Source: Clostridia bacterium
GTDB taxonomy: Bacteria > Bacillota_A > Clostridia > Christensenellales > CAG-138
Direction of reading: 5' to 3'
Length of the DNA stretch: 12,262 bases
Assembly: GCA_017556125.1 (NCBI GenBank)
Contig: JAFZCW010000037.1
Coordinates: 1 to 12,262 of the forward strand
Positions 1 through 7,085 of the stretch are shown here, piece by piece (position 1 is the first letter of the stretch; each line of letters begins with the position of its first letter). The notes beneath the pieces are model-generated. The model did not search any database and was not told where the DNA came from. It saw nothing but the letters and a program-made list of their open reading frames with translations. Position numbers and translations under genes: made by a program.

Positions 1-1354
1 CTTCGTAGGTCTTGCCCTGCTGCTCGACCCAGGTGTAGTACTTGAGGTTGTGGACGCGCTTGCGGTCCGCATAGGTGAGTTCCTGCATCGTGTCCGTACG
101 GATGCCGTGGAGATGCTCCGCATAGTCGGCCGCTGCGGGAGCTTCGCCGTATGCGCCGTACTGCTCTTCGAGTTCCTTGATGCGGCTCTGATACATGTCG
201 GAGGAGTCCGTGCCGACCGTCGCGACAACGTCATGCTCCGTGAGCTCATAATACTTGGCCATCTTGATGCAGCAGAGCATGTTCGCGATGCCGGAAATGC
301 CGAGAAGCGGAAGCTTTGCGACGAAATCGGCGGGAACTCCCAGCTTTTCGATCAGGTACTTATGACCTTCCGGATCGTTGAAGAGCCGGAGCAGGCGCTG
401 GCTGTCTTCGTCGTCGATATCGATCACCATATCGGTGTTCTTGACGTTGTGGATCCACGGCACGTGCTTGTCGCCGATTCCTTCGATGCGGTGTCCGCCG
501 AATCCGTTCCAGAGGAGCGTCGGGCACTGGAGCGCTTCGCCGACGGCCAGTTTGGCGGTCGGATACTGTTCCTTCAGGTAATCACCGGCGCTCATCGTGC
601 CGGCGGAACCGGAAGTGAAGCATGCGCCCGCGAAGCGGTCGCCTTCGCGCTTGATCTGGTTGAACGCATCCTGGATGGCCTTGCCGGTCACCTGATAATG
701 CCAGACGCAGTTGCCGAACTCTTCGAACTGGTTGAAGATCATGACGTCCTTGCGGGTCGCGCGGAGCTCATGGACCTTGTCGAAGATCTCCTTCACGTTG
801 CTTTCACAGCCGGGGGTCGCAATGACTTCGCCCGCGATCTTGGACAGCCAGTCAAAACGCTCCTTGCTCATCTCGGCAGGGAGGATCGCGATGGAGTCGC
901 ACGCGAGGAGTTTGGAGTTGAACGCGCCGCCGCGGCAGTAGTTGCCCGTGGAGGGCCATACTGCTTTATGGTAGGTCGGATCGAACTGTCCCGTTACAAG
1001 ACGGGGAACCAGACAACCAAACGATGCGCCGACCTTGTGGCAGCCTGTCGGGAACCATTTTCCGGTCAGGATGATGATGCGGGCCTTGACGCCGGACAGC
1101 TCGGAGGGGACTTCGATGAAATTGACATCACCGAATGTGCCGCCGCTGGGCTTCGGCTCATTGCGCCAGGTGATGCGGAAAAGGTTCAGAGGATTCAGAT
1201 CCCAGAGACCGACATCCTTCAGCTTGTCCTTGATCTTGTCCGGAATCAGGTCCGGATTGCGCATCTGGGCGAATGTCGGAATGATAATGCCTCTCTCACG
1301 CGCACGCGCAACCGTACGTTCGAGATTGTCACGATTCATGGTAAGATCGATCAT
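1..1354 (-). CDS. PLP-dependent fold-type II enzyme, cysteine-synthase-like (3' end cut by window edge)
   Basis: Visible are 451 codons from the ATG at 1354; the C-terminus lies beyond base 1. The protein has the layout of the fold-type II PLP enzymes (cysteine synthase, threonine deaminase and relatives): a Schiff-base lysine candidate K107 in GCHKVGASFG, a cofactor-binding STGN loop at 135-138, and a glycine/serine phosphate-binding loop GSAGTM at 249-254. At 451+ residues it is well above the ~300 of ordinary CysK, with extra sequence before the lysine (residues 1-95) and a late C-terminal segment from about 310 (IDIDDEDSQRLLRLF). Clostridial homologues are usually annotated only as PLP-dependent protein beta subunit or cysteine synthase family; the substrate is not known to me. 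The start is supported by GGGAGA at 1361-1366, 6 nt upstream, and a promoter at 1392-1420. It is transcribed alone, or by readthrough from the DUF3810 gene 85 bp upstream. The reading frame on the opposite strand (50-1375) is a shadow. Confidence 0.85.
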   Translation of the reverse strand, partial: MIDLTMNRDNLERTVARARERGIIIPTFAQMRNPDLIPDKIKDKLKDVGLWDLNPLNLFRITWRNEPKPSGGTFGDVNFIEVPSELSGVKARIIILTGKWFPTGCHKVGASFGCLVPRLVTGQFDPTYHKAVWPSTGNYCRGGAFNSKLLACDSIAILPAEMSKERFDWLSKIAGEVIATPGCESNVKEIFDKVHELRATRKDVMIFNQFEEFGNCVWHYQVTGKAIQDAFNQIKREGDRFAGACFTSGSAGTMSAGDYLKEQYPTAKLAVGEALQCPTLLWNGFGGHRIEGIGDKHVPWIHNVKNTDMVIDIDDEDSQRLLRLFNDPEGHKYLIEKLGVPADFVAKLPLLGISGIANMLCCIKMAKYYELTEHDVVATVGTDSSDMYQSRIKELEEQYGAYGEAPAAADYAEHLHGIRTDTMQELTYADRKRVHNLKYYTWVEQQGKTYE

Positions 1355-1391
1355 ATTATTTCTCCCGTTCTGTAAAGATTTTTACGTATCA

Positions 1392-1420
1392 AGAATACAC
1401 TATCCGCGGATTTGTTGTAA
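1392..1420 (-). promoter_or_regulatory. SigA-type promoter of the PLP-enzyme gene, with palindrome in the spacer
   Basis: On the minus strand, -35 TTACAA (1415-1420), a 17-bp spacer and -10 TATTCT (1392-1397) precede the start codon. Transcription would begin near 1385, giving a leader of about 30 nt that contains the Shine-Dalgarno site. The spacer holds the perfect 10-bp palindrome ATCCGCGGAT (1402-1411), a possible operator. Confidence 0.6.
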
Positions 1421-1439
1421 ATACCAAATAGATATGTTA

Positions 1440-2594
1440 TCAAAAATCTTTTGCCGCATCTAAAAAATTTTTCTTTTCCCGGTATGCGAGCAGAAGATCC
1501 ACGGACTCGCCGTAGCTGCGGACTCCGCTTTCCTGCGCGTTGTGCTTGAGATAGCTGTCATTCATCTGGGTCACCGTCTCCTCCGTCGGGCCTTCGAATG
1601 CGTCCCAGTACGCGTTGTGCGCGCGGAAATCCCGTATGACCGCATCGGAATAATGCGTCCTTGCCTCCGAGTACAGATCCGGATCCGCGCGGTAAAGAGC
1701 GTTGCCCGCCAGGATCAGGGCGTTTGCAAGTCCCGAATACCGGATTTCCGGATCGGAAGAACAGATGCACGCCATCATCCCCGTAAACTCCGCTTCATTC
1801 TCGGACGCCATCCCGAGCTGGTGCGCCATCTCGTGGGCCGCCGCAGAGGAAGTCAGAAGCGGGATCTGGTCCACGTTGACGTTCGGCTCGGCCGTCAGTC
1901 CGATATAGATTCCGGAGATGCCCGACCACGAAAGGCCTTCCGACCAGGCGACCGGTTTTGCGGGCGTCACCTTGCCGGAAAAGCAGGGCTCCTGTTCCGA
2001 CAGGATCGCATACGCCGCCGGGAGCGCCGCGAACTTTTCTCTGTATCCGCCCGTTTCGTACCGGAAAACACCGTTTTCATCTTCGCAAAGTTCCTTCCGG
2101 ACCTCTGACGCCCTGACGGCAAGCTCCACCGTCAGATCATACAGCTCCTCCGTCGGGCGGGCCTGCACGGTGACGGAAAGCCGGTCCCTGAGCGGCGCGC
2201 GGAAATAATTGAACCCCCACGTCACATAGAACAGATTCCAGACCGCGCCGGCGATGATCACGAGTCTGACCAGCATGCGTACGAACCGTACCGGATCGGT
2301 TTTCTTCAGAATCAGCATGATCAGTCTTGTCAGGATCCTGAGCGGCACGCCGATTGCCGCCGCATACAGAATGACCTCCGCCACGGAAAACGGAGCAAGA
2401 GATGTCAGAGAGCTGATCGCGTCCTTGATCTGAGGATAAATGTTCAGCGCGTAGGACTCGAACAGATCCTGTTTTCCCGCGCAGAAGGACGGCAGCAGGA
2501 TCCCCAGCGGCAGCAGCAGGATCCATGGAAGTAGTCTTGTCACGGAAGACCAGTCGCGTTTTCCGTATTCGGTTTTCACATCCTTCTGTTCCAT
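1440..2594 (-). CDS. DUF3810 family membrane-anchored putative zinc metallopeptidase
   Basis: 384 residues. An N-terminal membrane part has hydrophobic segments at about 20-38, 70-97 and 108-126, followed by WGFNYFRAPL (126-135), the W-G-x-N-Y-x-R-x-P-L type signature of DUF3810. The soluble C-terminal domain carries HEMAH at 254-258, a gluzincin-like HExxH motif, with acidic residues in SENEAEF (264-270) as likely third zinc ligand and helper. The motif and topology suggest a membrane-bound zinc peptidase with the catalytic domain on one face; no substrate is known for the family. I chose the ATG at 2594 rather than a longer frame reaching 2690, because the longer version would run through the divergent promoter and gene. 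This ATG has no Shine-Dalgarno site and a TATAAT only 7 nt upstream, so the mRNA is probably leaderless. No hairpin terminator follows the stop, so readthrough into the PLP gene is possible. Confidence 0.8.
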   Translation of the reverse strand: MEQKDVKTEYGKRDWSSVTRLLPWILLLPLGILLPSFCAGKQDLFESYALNIYPQIKDAISSLTSLAPFSVAEVILYAAAIGVPLRILTRLIMLILKKTDPVRFVRMLVRLVIIAGAVWNLFYVTWGFNYFRAPLRDRLSVTVQARPTEELYDLTVELAVRASEVRKELCEDENGVFRYETGGYREKFAALPAAYAILSEQEPCFSGKVTPAKPVAWSEGLSWSGISGIYIGLTAEPNVNVDQIPLLTSSAAAHEMAHQLGMASENEAEFTGMMACICSSDPEIRYSGLANALILAGNALYRADPDLYSEARTHYSDAVIRDFRAHNAYWDAFEGPTEETVTQMNDSYLKHNAQESGVRSYGESVDLLLAYREKKNFLDAAKDF

Positions 2595-2601
2595 ACGCGG
2601 T

Positions 2602-2607
2602 ATTATA
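2602..2607 (-). promoter_or_regulatory. Extended -10 promoter of the DUF3810 gene, apparently leaderless
   Basis: On the minus strand TGGTATAAT gives a consensus -10 (2602-2607) with the TGn extension. Only 7 nt separate it from the ATG at 2594, so transcription should start on or beside the A of the start codon. No good -35 is seen at 16-18 bp spacing, as is common for extended -10 promoters. Confidence 0.6.
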
Positions 2608-2612
2608 CCATA

Positions 2613-2641
2613 TGGAAAGAACCCCGTGTTTGTGCTATGAT
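2613..2641 (+). promoter_or_regulatory. Extended -10 promoter of the sugar isomerase-pgi-phosphatase operon, apparently leaderless
   Basis: TGCTATGAT provides a TGn-extended -10 (TATGAT, 2636-2641); TGGAAA at 2613-2618 is a 4/6 match to the -35 at 17-bp spacing. The ATG at 2648 follows after just 6 nt, again placing the predicted transcription start at the start codon. It is back to back with the minus-strand promoter at 2602-2607. Confidence 0.55.
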
Positions 2642-2647
2642 AACCAC

Positions 2648-3502
2648 ATGAAAAACGGTCAGGCATTCGCAAGCGTATCCAGTGCGACATACTTCCAGAG
2701 AATGGATCTCGAGGACATTGTTGCGGACCTCCCTGCGCACGGCGTGTCCGACGCGGAGCTTTTTCTCAACTCGTTCTGCGAATACGAGCCTGATTTCGTC
2801 CGCCTTCTGGCCGACCGTGCCGGAAAGGCAGGGCTCCGGATCCATGCCGTGCATCCCATGAGCATCCAGTTCGAGCCGCAGCTGTTCTCGATCCATCCGA
2901 GGCAGTTCGGGGACGCGATGCGCCTGTTCGAGAAGGTCCTTCAGGATGCCGTCATCCTCGGCGCGAAACGATACGTGATGCATGGCCCTCCGTATATCCG
3001 GGGCGTTCTGAAAAACGTTCAGTTTGACCGCATTTCCGGTTTGCTCGGAGATCTTTCCGATACCGCGGCCGGATACGGCGTCACGCTTTGCTTCGAAAAT
3101 GTCAGCTGGTGTCTGTTCCAGGAACCGGATTTCGGGAAAGCGCTCGCCGACCGTCTCGGGGACCGGCTTCATTACACGCTGGACATCAAGCAGGCCTTCC
3201 GCAGCGGCCATACGCCGGATGACTATATCGACGCGGTCGGTCCGCTCATCCGCAACGTCCATCTCTGCGATTATCTGAAAGACGGATCCGGCCAGTTTGT
3301 CTGGAAGCTTCCGGGAAAGGGCTGTTATTCGTTTGAAGCCCTTTTTGAGAGGCTCCGCTCCATCGGATACAGCGGCCCTCTGACCCTGGAGGGATACAGC
3401 GATTCCTTCCGGGATACCGATGAAATATTCGAAAGCTACCGGTACCTCAAGGCACTTGCGGACCGGATATTTTCCTACGAATCAAATTTAGGAGGTAACT
3501 GA
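2648..3502 (+). CDS. Xylose isomerase-like TIM-barrel sugar isomerase/epimerase
   Basis: 284 residues, typical of the AP endonuclease 2 / xylose isomerase-like TIM-barrel family (COG1082 type). Candidate metal and substrate ligands fall at the ends of successive strands: H112 (YVMHGPP), E150 (LCFENVSW), D179 (YTLDIKQA), H205 (NVHLCDY) and E248 (LTLEGY); H188 in GHTPDDYI fits the H-x-P-x-D/E motif of the family. Such proteins interconvert keto and aldo sugars or 3-epimerise ketoses, or act in inositol catabolism; the exact substrate cannot be read from sequence. It is first in an operon with pgi (3-nt gap) and a HAD phosphatase, which suggests a sugar or sugar-phosphate substrate. Upstream in-frame starts (2525, 2612) were rejected: they lie in or before the divergent promoter. 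The ATG chosen has no Shine-Dalgarno site and lies 6 nt after a -10 box. The last codons contain the AGGAGG site that serves pgi. Confidence 0.8.
   Translation: MKNGQAFASVSSATYFQRMDLEDIVADLPAHGVSDAELFLNSFCEYEPDFVRLLADRAGKAGLRIHAVHPMSIQFEPQLFSIHPRQFGDAMRLFEKVLQDAVILGAKRYVMHGPPYIRGVLKNVQFDRISGLLGDLSDTAAGYGVTLCFENVSWCLFQEPDFGKALADRLGDRLHYTLDIKQAFRSGHTPDDYIDAVGPLIRNVHLCDYLKDGSGQFVWKLPGKGCYSFEALFERLRSIGYSGPLTLEGYSDSFRDTDEIFESYRYLKALADRIFSYESNLGGN
3490..3495 (+). promoter_or_regulatory. Shine-Dalgarno site of pgi inside the end of the upstream gene
   Basis: A perfect AGGAGG lies in the last codons of the TIM-barrel gene, 10 nt before the pgi ATG at 3506. The upstream stop is at 3500-3502, so ribosomes finishing gene 1 pass over the site; this favours translational coupling. 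Confidence 0.85.
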
Positions 3503-3505
3503 AAC

Positions 3506-4933
3506 ATGGCACGATACGACGACCCTTCCTTCCGTGAAAGCATGCGGCTGCGTCTGGACTACAACAACATGATGTCCGATATGCTGGGTGAAAACGGGAT
3601 ACGCGAAGAGGAGATTGAAAGCATTTCCGAACAGCTCGGTCAGGCCAGCCAGGCGCTGGCTGAAAACCGCGGCAGCATGCGCTGGCGCGAACTTCCGTAC
3701 AACCAGAATCAGATCGTCGAAGACATCATCAGGGCGGCGGAAGAGATCCGCAAGCGCTGCGAATACTTCGTGGTCCTCGGCATAGGCGGCAGCGCACTCG
3801 GTCCGATTGCTGTCCAGCAGGCGCTGAATCATCTGCGCTACAACGAGCTTCCGAACCGCAAGCGCAAGGGACCGCGGTTCTATGTGCTCGATAACATCGA
3901 TCCGGAAACCATGTCCGCGCTGTTTGATGTCATCGAGCCCGACAAAACCGTTTTCAACGTCATCACCAAGTCGGGCGGGACAAGCGAGACCATGTCGCAG
4001 CTTCTGATCGTTTCCGACATCCTTCATTCCATGTACGGAGACAAGATCTCCGATCATCTGATCGCGGTGACGGACGAATCCAAGGGCAACCTGATCAAAA
4101 TCGCCCGGCTGGAAGGGCTGTGCACGTTCTATGTTCCGGACGGTGTCGGCGGCAGATTCTCCGAGCTCTGCCCCGTCGGTCTGCTCCCCGCAGCGGTCTG
4201 CGGAATCGATATCCGCGAGCTTCTCGCCGGCGCGGCCTATATGGATGAAATCTGCTCCGAACAGGACTTCCGCAAGAATCCCGCCTACATGCTCGGCACC
4301 CTCTCCTATATCGCCATGCGGCGCAACATCAACATCCATGTCATGATGCCGTACGCGGATTCCCTGAAATATATCTCCGACTGGTTCGCGCAGCTCTGGG
4401 CTGAGTCCCTCGGCAAGCTCGTGCACCGCGACGGATCGGACGCGCATGCGGGCCAGACCCCCGTCAAGGCGCTCGGCGTCACGGACCAGCATTCGCAGGT
4501 ACAGCTCTACACCGAGGGCCCGTTCGACAAGATCATCACGTTCCTCGGCGTGGACCGCTTCCGTTCAAAGGTCTCCATCCCGCTCCGCTATGAGGACATC
4601 CACGACGTGTCGTTCCTGTCCGGGCATTCCCTGAACGAGCTCCTGCAGACGGAACAGCACGCAACGGAATACGCGGTCATGAAGAGCGGCCATCTTTCCG
4701 AAACGATCACGCTTCCGGAAGTCAACGCGTTCACCATCGGCGAGCTGCTTTATATGTTCGAGGTCATGACGGCATTTACAGGCGAACTGCTGGATATCGA
4801 CACGTTTAACCAGCCCGGCGTGGAAGAGGGCAAAAACGCCACCTATGCCATGCTGGGGAAACCCGGTTACGACGAAAAACGGGCAGAGCTGGAATCCCAG
4901 CCCGCCAAAAACGAGAAATACATCCTTAGATGA
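3506..4933 (+). CDS. pgi: Glucose-6-phosphate isomerase
   Basis: 475 residues; converts glucose 6-phosphate and fructose 6-phosphate in the cytoplasm, the second step of glycolysis and its reversal in gluconeogenesis. Family landmarks are all present: the N-terminal SIS domain with VLGIGGSALGP (90-100), the phosphate-binding loop TKSGGTSET (154-162), the first signature region GVGGRFSELCPVGLLPAA (213-230), the catalytic glutamate E300 in LWAESLGK, H329 in TDQHSQVQLY, and the C-terminal signature FNQPGVEEGK (434-443) with the catalytic lysine K443. The length is slightly above the ~450 of the Bacillus-type enzyme. The start at 3506 has a perfect AGGAGG 10 nt upstream. It is the middle gene of a three-gene operon: 3 nt after the TIM-barrel gene and overlapping the next gene by ATGA. 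No missing residue or frameshift is visible. A 334-residue frame on the opposite strand is a shadow. Confidence 0.97.
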   Translation: MARYDDPSFRESMRLRLDYNNMMSDMLGENGIREEEIESISEQLGQASQALAENRGSMRWRELPYNQNQIVEDIIRAAEEIRKRCEYFVVLGIGGSALGPIAVQQALNHLRYNELPNRKRKGPRFYVLDNIDPETMSALFDVIEPDKTVFNVITKSGGTSETMSQLLIVSDILHSMYGDKISDHLIAVTDESKGNLIKIARLEGLCTFYVPDGVGGRFSELCPVGLLPAAVCGIDIRELLAGAAYMDEICSEQDFRKNPAYMLGTLSYIAMRRNINIHVMMPYADSLKYISDWFAQLWAESLGKLVHRDGSDAHAGQTPVKALGVTDQHSQVQLYTEGPFDKIITFLGVDRFRSKVSIPLRYEDIHDVSFLSGHSLNELLQTEQHATEYAVMKSGHLSETITLPEVNAFTIGELLYMFEVMTAFTGELLDIDTFNQPGVEEGKNATYAMLGKPGYDEKRAELESQPAKNEKYILR

Positions 4934-5595
4934 GAAAGAAGCTGGCGATCTTCGATCTGGACGGAACCGTTCTCGATACGCTCGGCGACCTTGCGAATTC
5001 TCTCAACTACGCGCTCCGGGAATACGGTCTTCCCGAACAGACCTTAGAACAGGTCCGTCTCTCGATCGGCGGCGGGCTGAAAAGGATGATCGACCGCAGC
5101 GTTCCGGACGGCGTATCCCCCGCGGAAAAGGAAGCCGTTTACCATCTGTTCGTGGAGCGCTACGCATCCCATTTCATGGATGAGACCAGGCCGTATGACG
5201 GTATTCAGGACCTTCTCAGAGATCTGAAGAACTCCGGAATGCTGCTTGCGCTCCTGACGAACAAAGACGCCCGCATGGCGGATCCGCTCTGCAGCACGTT
5301 CTTCCCCGGCATGTTCGATCTTGTCGTCGGACACACGCCCGGACTGAGGCTCAAGCCCTGTCCGGACGGCGTCGAATCCGTCCTGAACACACTTTCCGTC
5401 CGCGCGGAAGATGCCTTCTACATTGGCGACTCGGAAGTGGACGCGGAGACTTCGAAAAACGCGGGTACGGAAACGGTCATCGTCTCCTGGGGATTCCGCA
5501 CCGCTGCAGAACTCGCGGATTCCGGCATCCGGGATGCCGTTCCGGATCCGCAGGCGCTCCTCTCCCGGCTTCTTTGTAAAGCAGCGAATAACTGA
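4930..5595 (+). CDS. HAD-family hydrolase, phosphoglycolate phosphatase (Gph)-like
   Basis: 221 residues with the four HAD motifs in order: DLDGT (9-13) with nucleophile D9 and acid/base D11, motif II LLTNK with T110, motif III K142 in RLKPCPDG, and motif IV GDSEVD (166-171) with the Mg-binding aspartates. The helical cap between motif I and II (about 16-85) is the C1 type seen in Gph, beta-phosphoglucomutase and pyrophosphatase PpaX. The GDSEVD-ETxKNAG stretch is most like phosphoglycolate phosphatases. The physiological substrate could be 2-phosphoglycolate or a sugar phosphate, the latter favoured by the position after pgi. Its ATG overlaps the pgi stop (ATGA at 4930-4933) and there is no strong Shine-Dalgarno site, so translation probably relies on coupling to pgi. 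It is the last gene of the operon; a terminator starts 16 nt after the stop. Confidence 0.88.
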   Translation: MRKKLAIFDLDGTVLDTLGDLANSLNYALREYGLPEQTLEQVRLSIGGGLKRMIDRSVPDGVSPAEKEAVYHLFVERYASHFMDETRPYDGIQDLLRDLKNSGMLLALLTNKDARMADPLCSTFFPGMFDLVVGHTPGLRLKPCPDGVESVLNTLSVRAEDAFYIGDSEVDAETSKNAGTETVIVSWGFRTAAELADSGIRDAVPDPQALLSRLLCKAANN

Positions 5596-5610
5596 ATCAT
5601 GCTCTGATTG

Positions 5611-5641
5611 GGGCGGCTTCCGGACGGAAGCCGTCCTTTTT
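5611..5641 (+). terminator. Rho-independent terminator of the pgi operon
   Basis: Perfect 8-bp stem CGGCTTCC/GGAAGCCG with a GGAC loop (5614-5633), extended outward by three pairs (GGG with TCC, one G-T) and followed by a T run (TTTTT, 5637-5641). It lies 16 nt after the phosphatase stop codon. Confidence 0.92.
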
Positions 5642-5649
5642 CTGCACAT

Positions 5650-5686
5650 AAAAACGGGGTCCGGACTTGTTCCCGTCCGGGCCCCG
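5650..5686 (-). terminator. Rho-independent terminator of the CofE-like gene
   Basis: A 12-bp stem (5655-5666 with 5675-5686, one G-T wobble) with an 8-nt loop; read on the minus strand it ends in TTTTT (5650-5654). It begins 16 nt after the stop of the minus-strand gene. On the plus strand no T run follows, so it acts in one direction only. Confidence 0.9.
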
Positions 5687-5702
5687 CTGATTGATCGGAT
5701 CC

Positions 5703-6902
5703 TTATTCCTCATCGATGGAGAAGTTGTCAAAGTATCCCTGAACGAGGACCACGGGCGTCCCCTTATCCCCGCTGCCGGACGTCAGATCGCACAATGAGC
5801 CAATCAGGTCGGTGATCCTTCTCGGCGTGGTTCCTTCCGAAACCATGTTGCCGACCAGGTCTGCGTCCTTTTTGCTGATATAATCGGAAATCGCCGCTTC
5901 CAGCTGTTCGCCTTTCAGATCCTTGAAATCGTTGTCAGCCAGATATTTCAGCTTGACCTCGTTCGGCTGTCCGCGGAGTCCGTCGGTGCACGCCGGACAA
6001 ACGACCGGATCCGCAAGCTCCCAGATTTTTCCGACCGGATCCTTGAAGGCGCCGTCGCCGTAAACCATGACCTCGATGTTCCTTCCGGTCTTTTCCTTCA
6101 GCTGCGCCGCGATCCCTTCCACGACCTGCTTGCAGTCGCGGGGGAACAGCTTGACGCGGTCCTCCTGCGCCTTGTTGCTCCCGTAAAGGCCGAAATCACG
6201 GTTGAACCCGCTCCCGTCCACGGACTCCGTCAGGATATCGTCCATGCCGAGCACGACCGCCGCGCCGGCATTCTTAAGATAACGCTTGCTGCGCTGTCTC
6301 GTATGGATGTCGCAGCAGAGCACGTGATCCGTATATTTGAGGATCGCTCTCGGGTCGTTCGCGAAGATGATCTCCGCCTCGCAGCCTGCGGCCTGGATCA
6401 GATCATGGTAATACGCGACATAGTCCATGCCGGTAAAGGGATGTTTCGGATATCCGAACAGCTCGCGGTACTGTTTCTCGGTCAGGACGTCCGTATACGG
6501 ATTGACGCCCTTTTCATCGAGCAGGTCCTCGGAGAACAGATGGTTTCCGACCTCGTCGGACGGATAGCTGAGCTGAACGACCAGCTTTTTCGCGCCCATC
6601 GCGAATGCTCTGAGAAGGATCGCGAAGCGGTTCCTGCTGAGGATCGGGAACAGAATGCCGACCGTCTCTCCGCCGAGTTTATTCCTGAAATCCTTGGAGA
6701 TCTGTTCCGTCGTCGCATAGTTTCCCTGCGCACGGGCGACGACCGCTTCCGTGACCGCCACGACATCCCTGTCATGGAAATAGAAATCATTGTGATAGGA
6801 AGCGTTCATGAGCGCGTTGACCGTGATCTTGACGATATCGTCACCCTCGCGGATGATCGGCGTACGGATGCCCCGGGCAACTGTTCCAACTAATCTGATC
6901 AT
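5703..6902 (-). CDS. Coenzyme F420-0:L-glutamate ligase (CofE)-like protein of unknown substrate
   Basis: 399 residues resembling the CofE fold: an N-terminal GIRTPIIREGDDI (11-23) comparable to the CofE nucleotide/metal-binding start, an acidic DGDGAFKDP-like element (YGDGAFKDP, 281-289), and the late MVSEGTTPRRITDLIGSL (353-370). In archaea and actinobacteria CofE adds gamma-linked glutamates to coenzyme F420. Clostridial homologues of this length are annotated the same way, although most such organisms have no F420, so the real substrate is probably another carboxylate-bearing cofactor or metabolite. Two cysteine pairs (CC at 196-197, CPAC at 302-305) could bind metal; this is inference. 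The ATG at 6902 has GGGAGGG at 6907-6913. An in-frame extension to 6980 would add a hydrophobic stretch, but it has no ribosome site and starts at the predicted transcription start, so I rejected it. Monocistronic, with its own promoter and terminator. Confidence 0.72.
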   Translation of the reverse strand: MIRLVGTVARGIRTPIIREGDDIVKITVNALMNASYHNDFYFHDRDVVAVTEAVVARAQGNYATTEQISKDFRNKLGGETVGILFPILSRNRFAILLRAFAMGAKKLVVQLSYPSDEVGNHLFSEDLLDEKGVNPYTDVLTEKQYRELFGYPKHPFTGMDYVAYYHDLIQAAGCEAEIIFANDPRAILKYTDHVLCCDIHTRQRSKRYLKNAGAAVVLGMDDILTESVDGSGFNRDFGLYGSNKAQEDRVKLFPRDCKQVVEGIAAQLKEKTGRNIEVMVYGDGAFKDPVGKIWELADPVVCPACTDGLRGQPNEVKLKYLADNDFKDLKGEQLEAAISDYISKKDADLVGNMVSEGTTPRRITDLIGSLCDLTSGSGDKGTPVVLVQGYFDNFSIDEE

Positions 6903-6986
6903 ATGTCCCTCCCGTAAATTCCGGCCTGCACAGCCCTTTAAAACCGGCAGAATCACCGTAAAAAATATAAACAAAAACAAGAAATT

Positions 6987-7015
6987 ATTATATCCGAAAC
7001 CGGCTCCATGCGCAA
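6987..7015 (-). promoter_or_regulatory. SigA-type promoter of the CofE-like gene
   Basis: On the minus strand, -35 TTGCGC (7010-7015), an exact 17-bp spacer and a consensus -10 TATAAT (6987-6992). Transcription from about 6980 gives an A/T-rich leader of near 78 nt. I see no strong hairpin or riboswitch-like structure in this leader. Confidence 0.72.
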
Positions 7016-7085
7016 TTGTTTTTATTCAAAAATCGGCATGTCCCGTCCCGTAAATCAAAATCGAACCTGCTGTCCCGGCCGGGTG

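Noticed and set aside
50..1375. 441-codon open frame on the plus strand
   Set aside because: It is antisense to the PLP enzyme, whose motifs are clear. It arises because the real gene avoids codons that read as stops on the other strand; the translation shows no family features and there is no ribosome site.
3488..4492. 334-codon open frame antisense to pgi
   Set aside because: Shadow of a highly conserved enzyme gene; the start has no ribosome site and the translation is compositionally odd, rich in H, D and V.
6903..6980. N-terminal extension of the CofE-like protein with a hydrophobic, lipobox-like stretch ending in LKGC
   Set aside because: The predicted transcription start is near 6980, no ribosome site precedes that codon, the lipobox has lysine at the position before cysteine, and a strong GGGAGGG precedes the ATG at 6902.
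7030..7085. Possible terminator after the nitrilase gene (CCCGGCCGGG at 7074-7083 and a weak stem before a short T run)
   Set aside because: The palindrome has no loop or T run, and the second stem has only three good pairs; neither is a convincing terminator.
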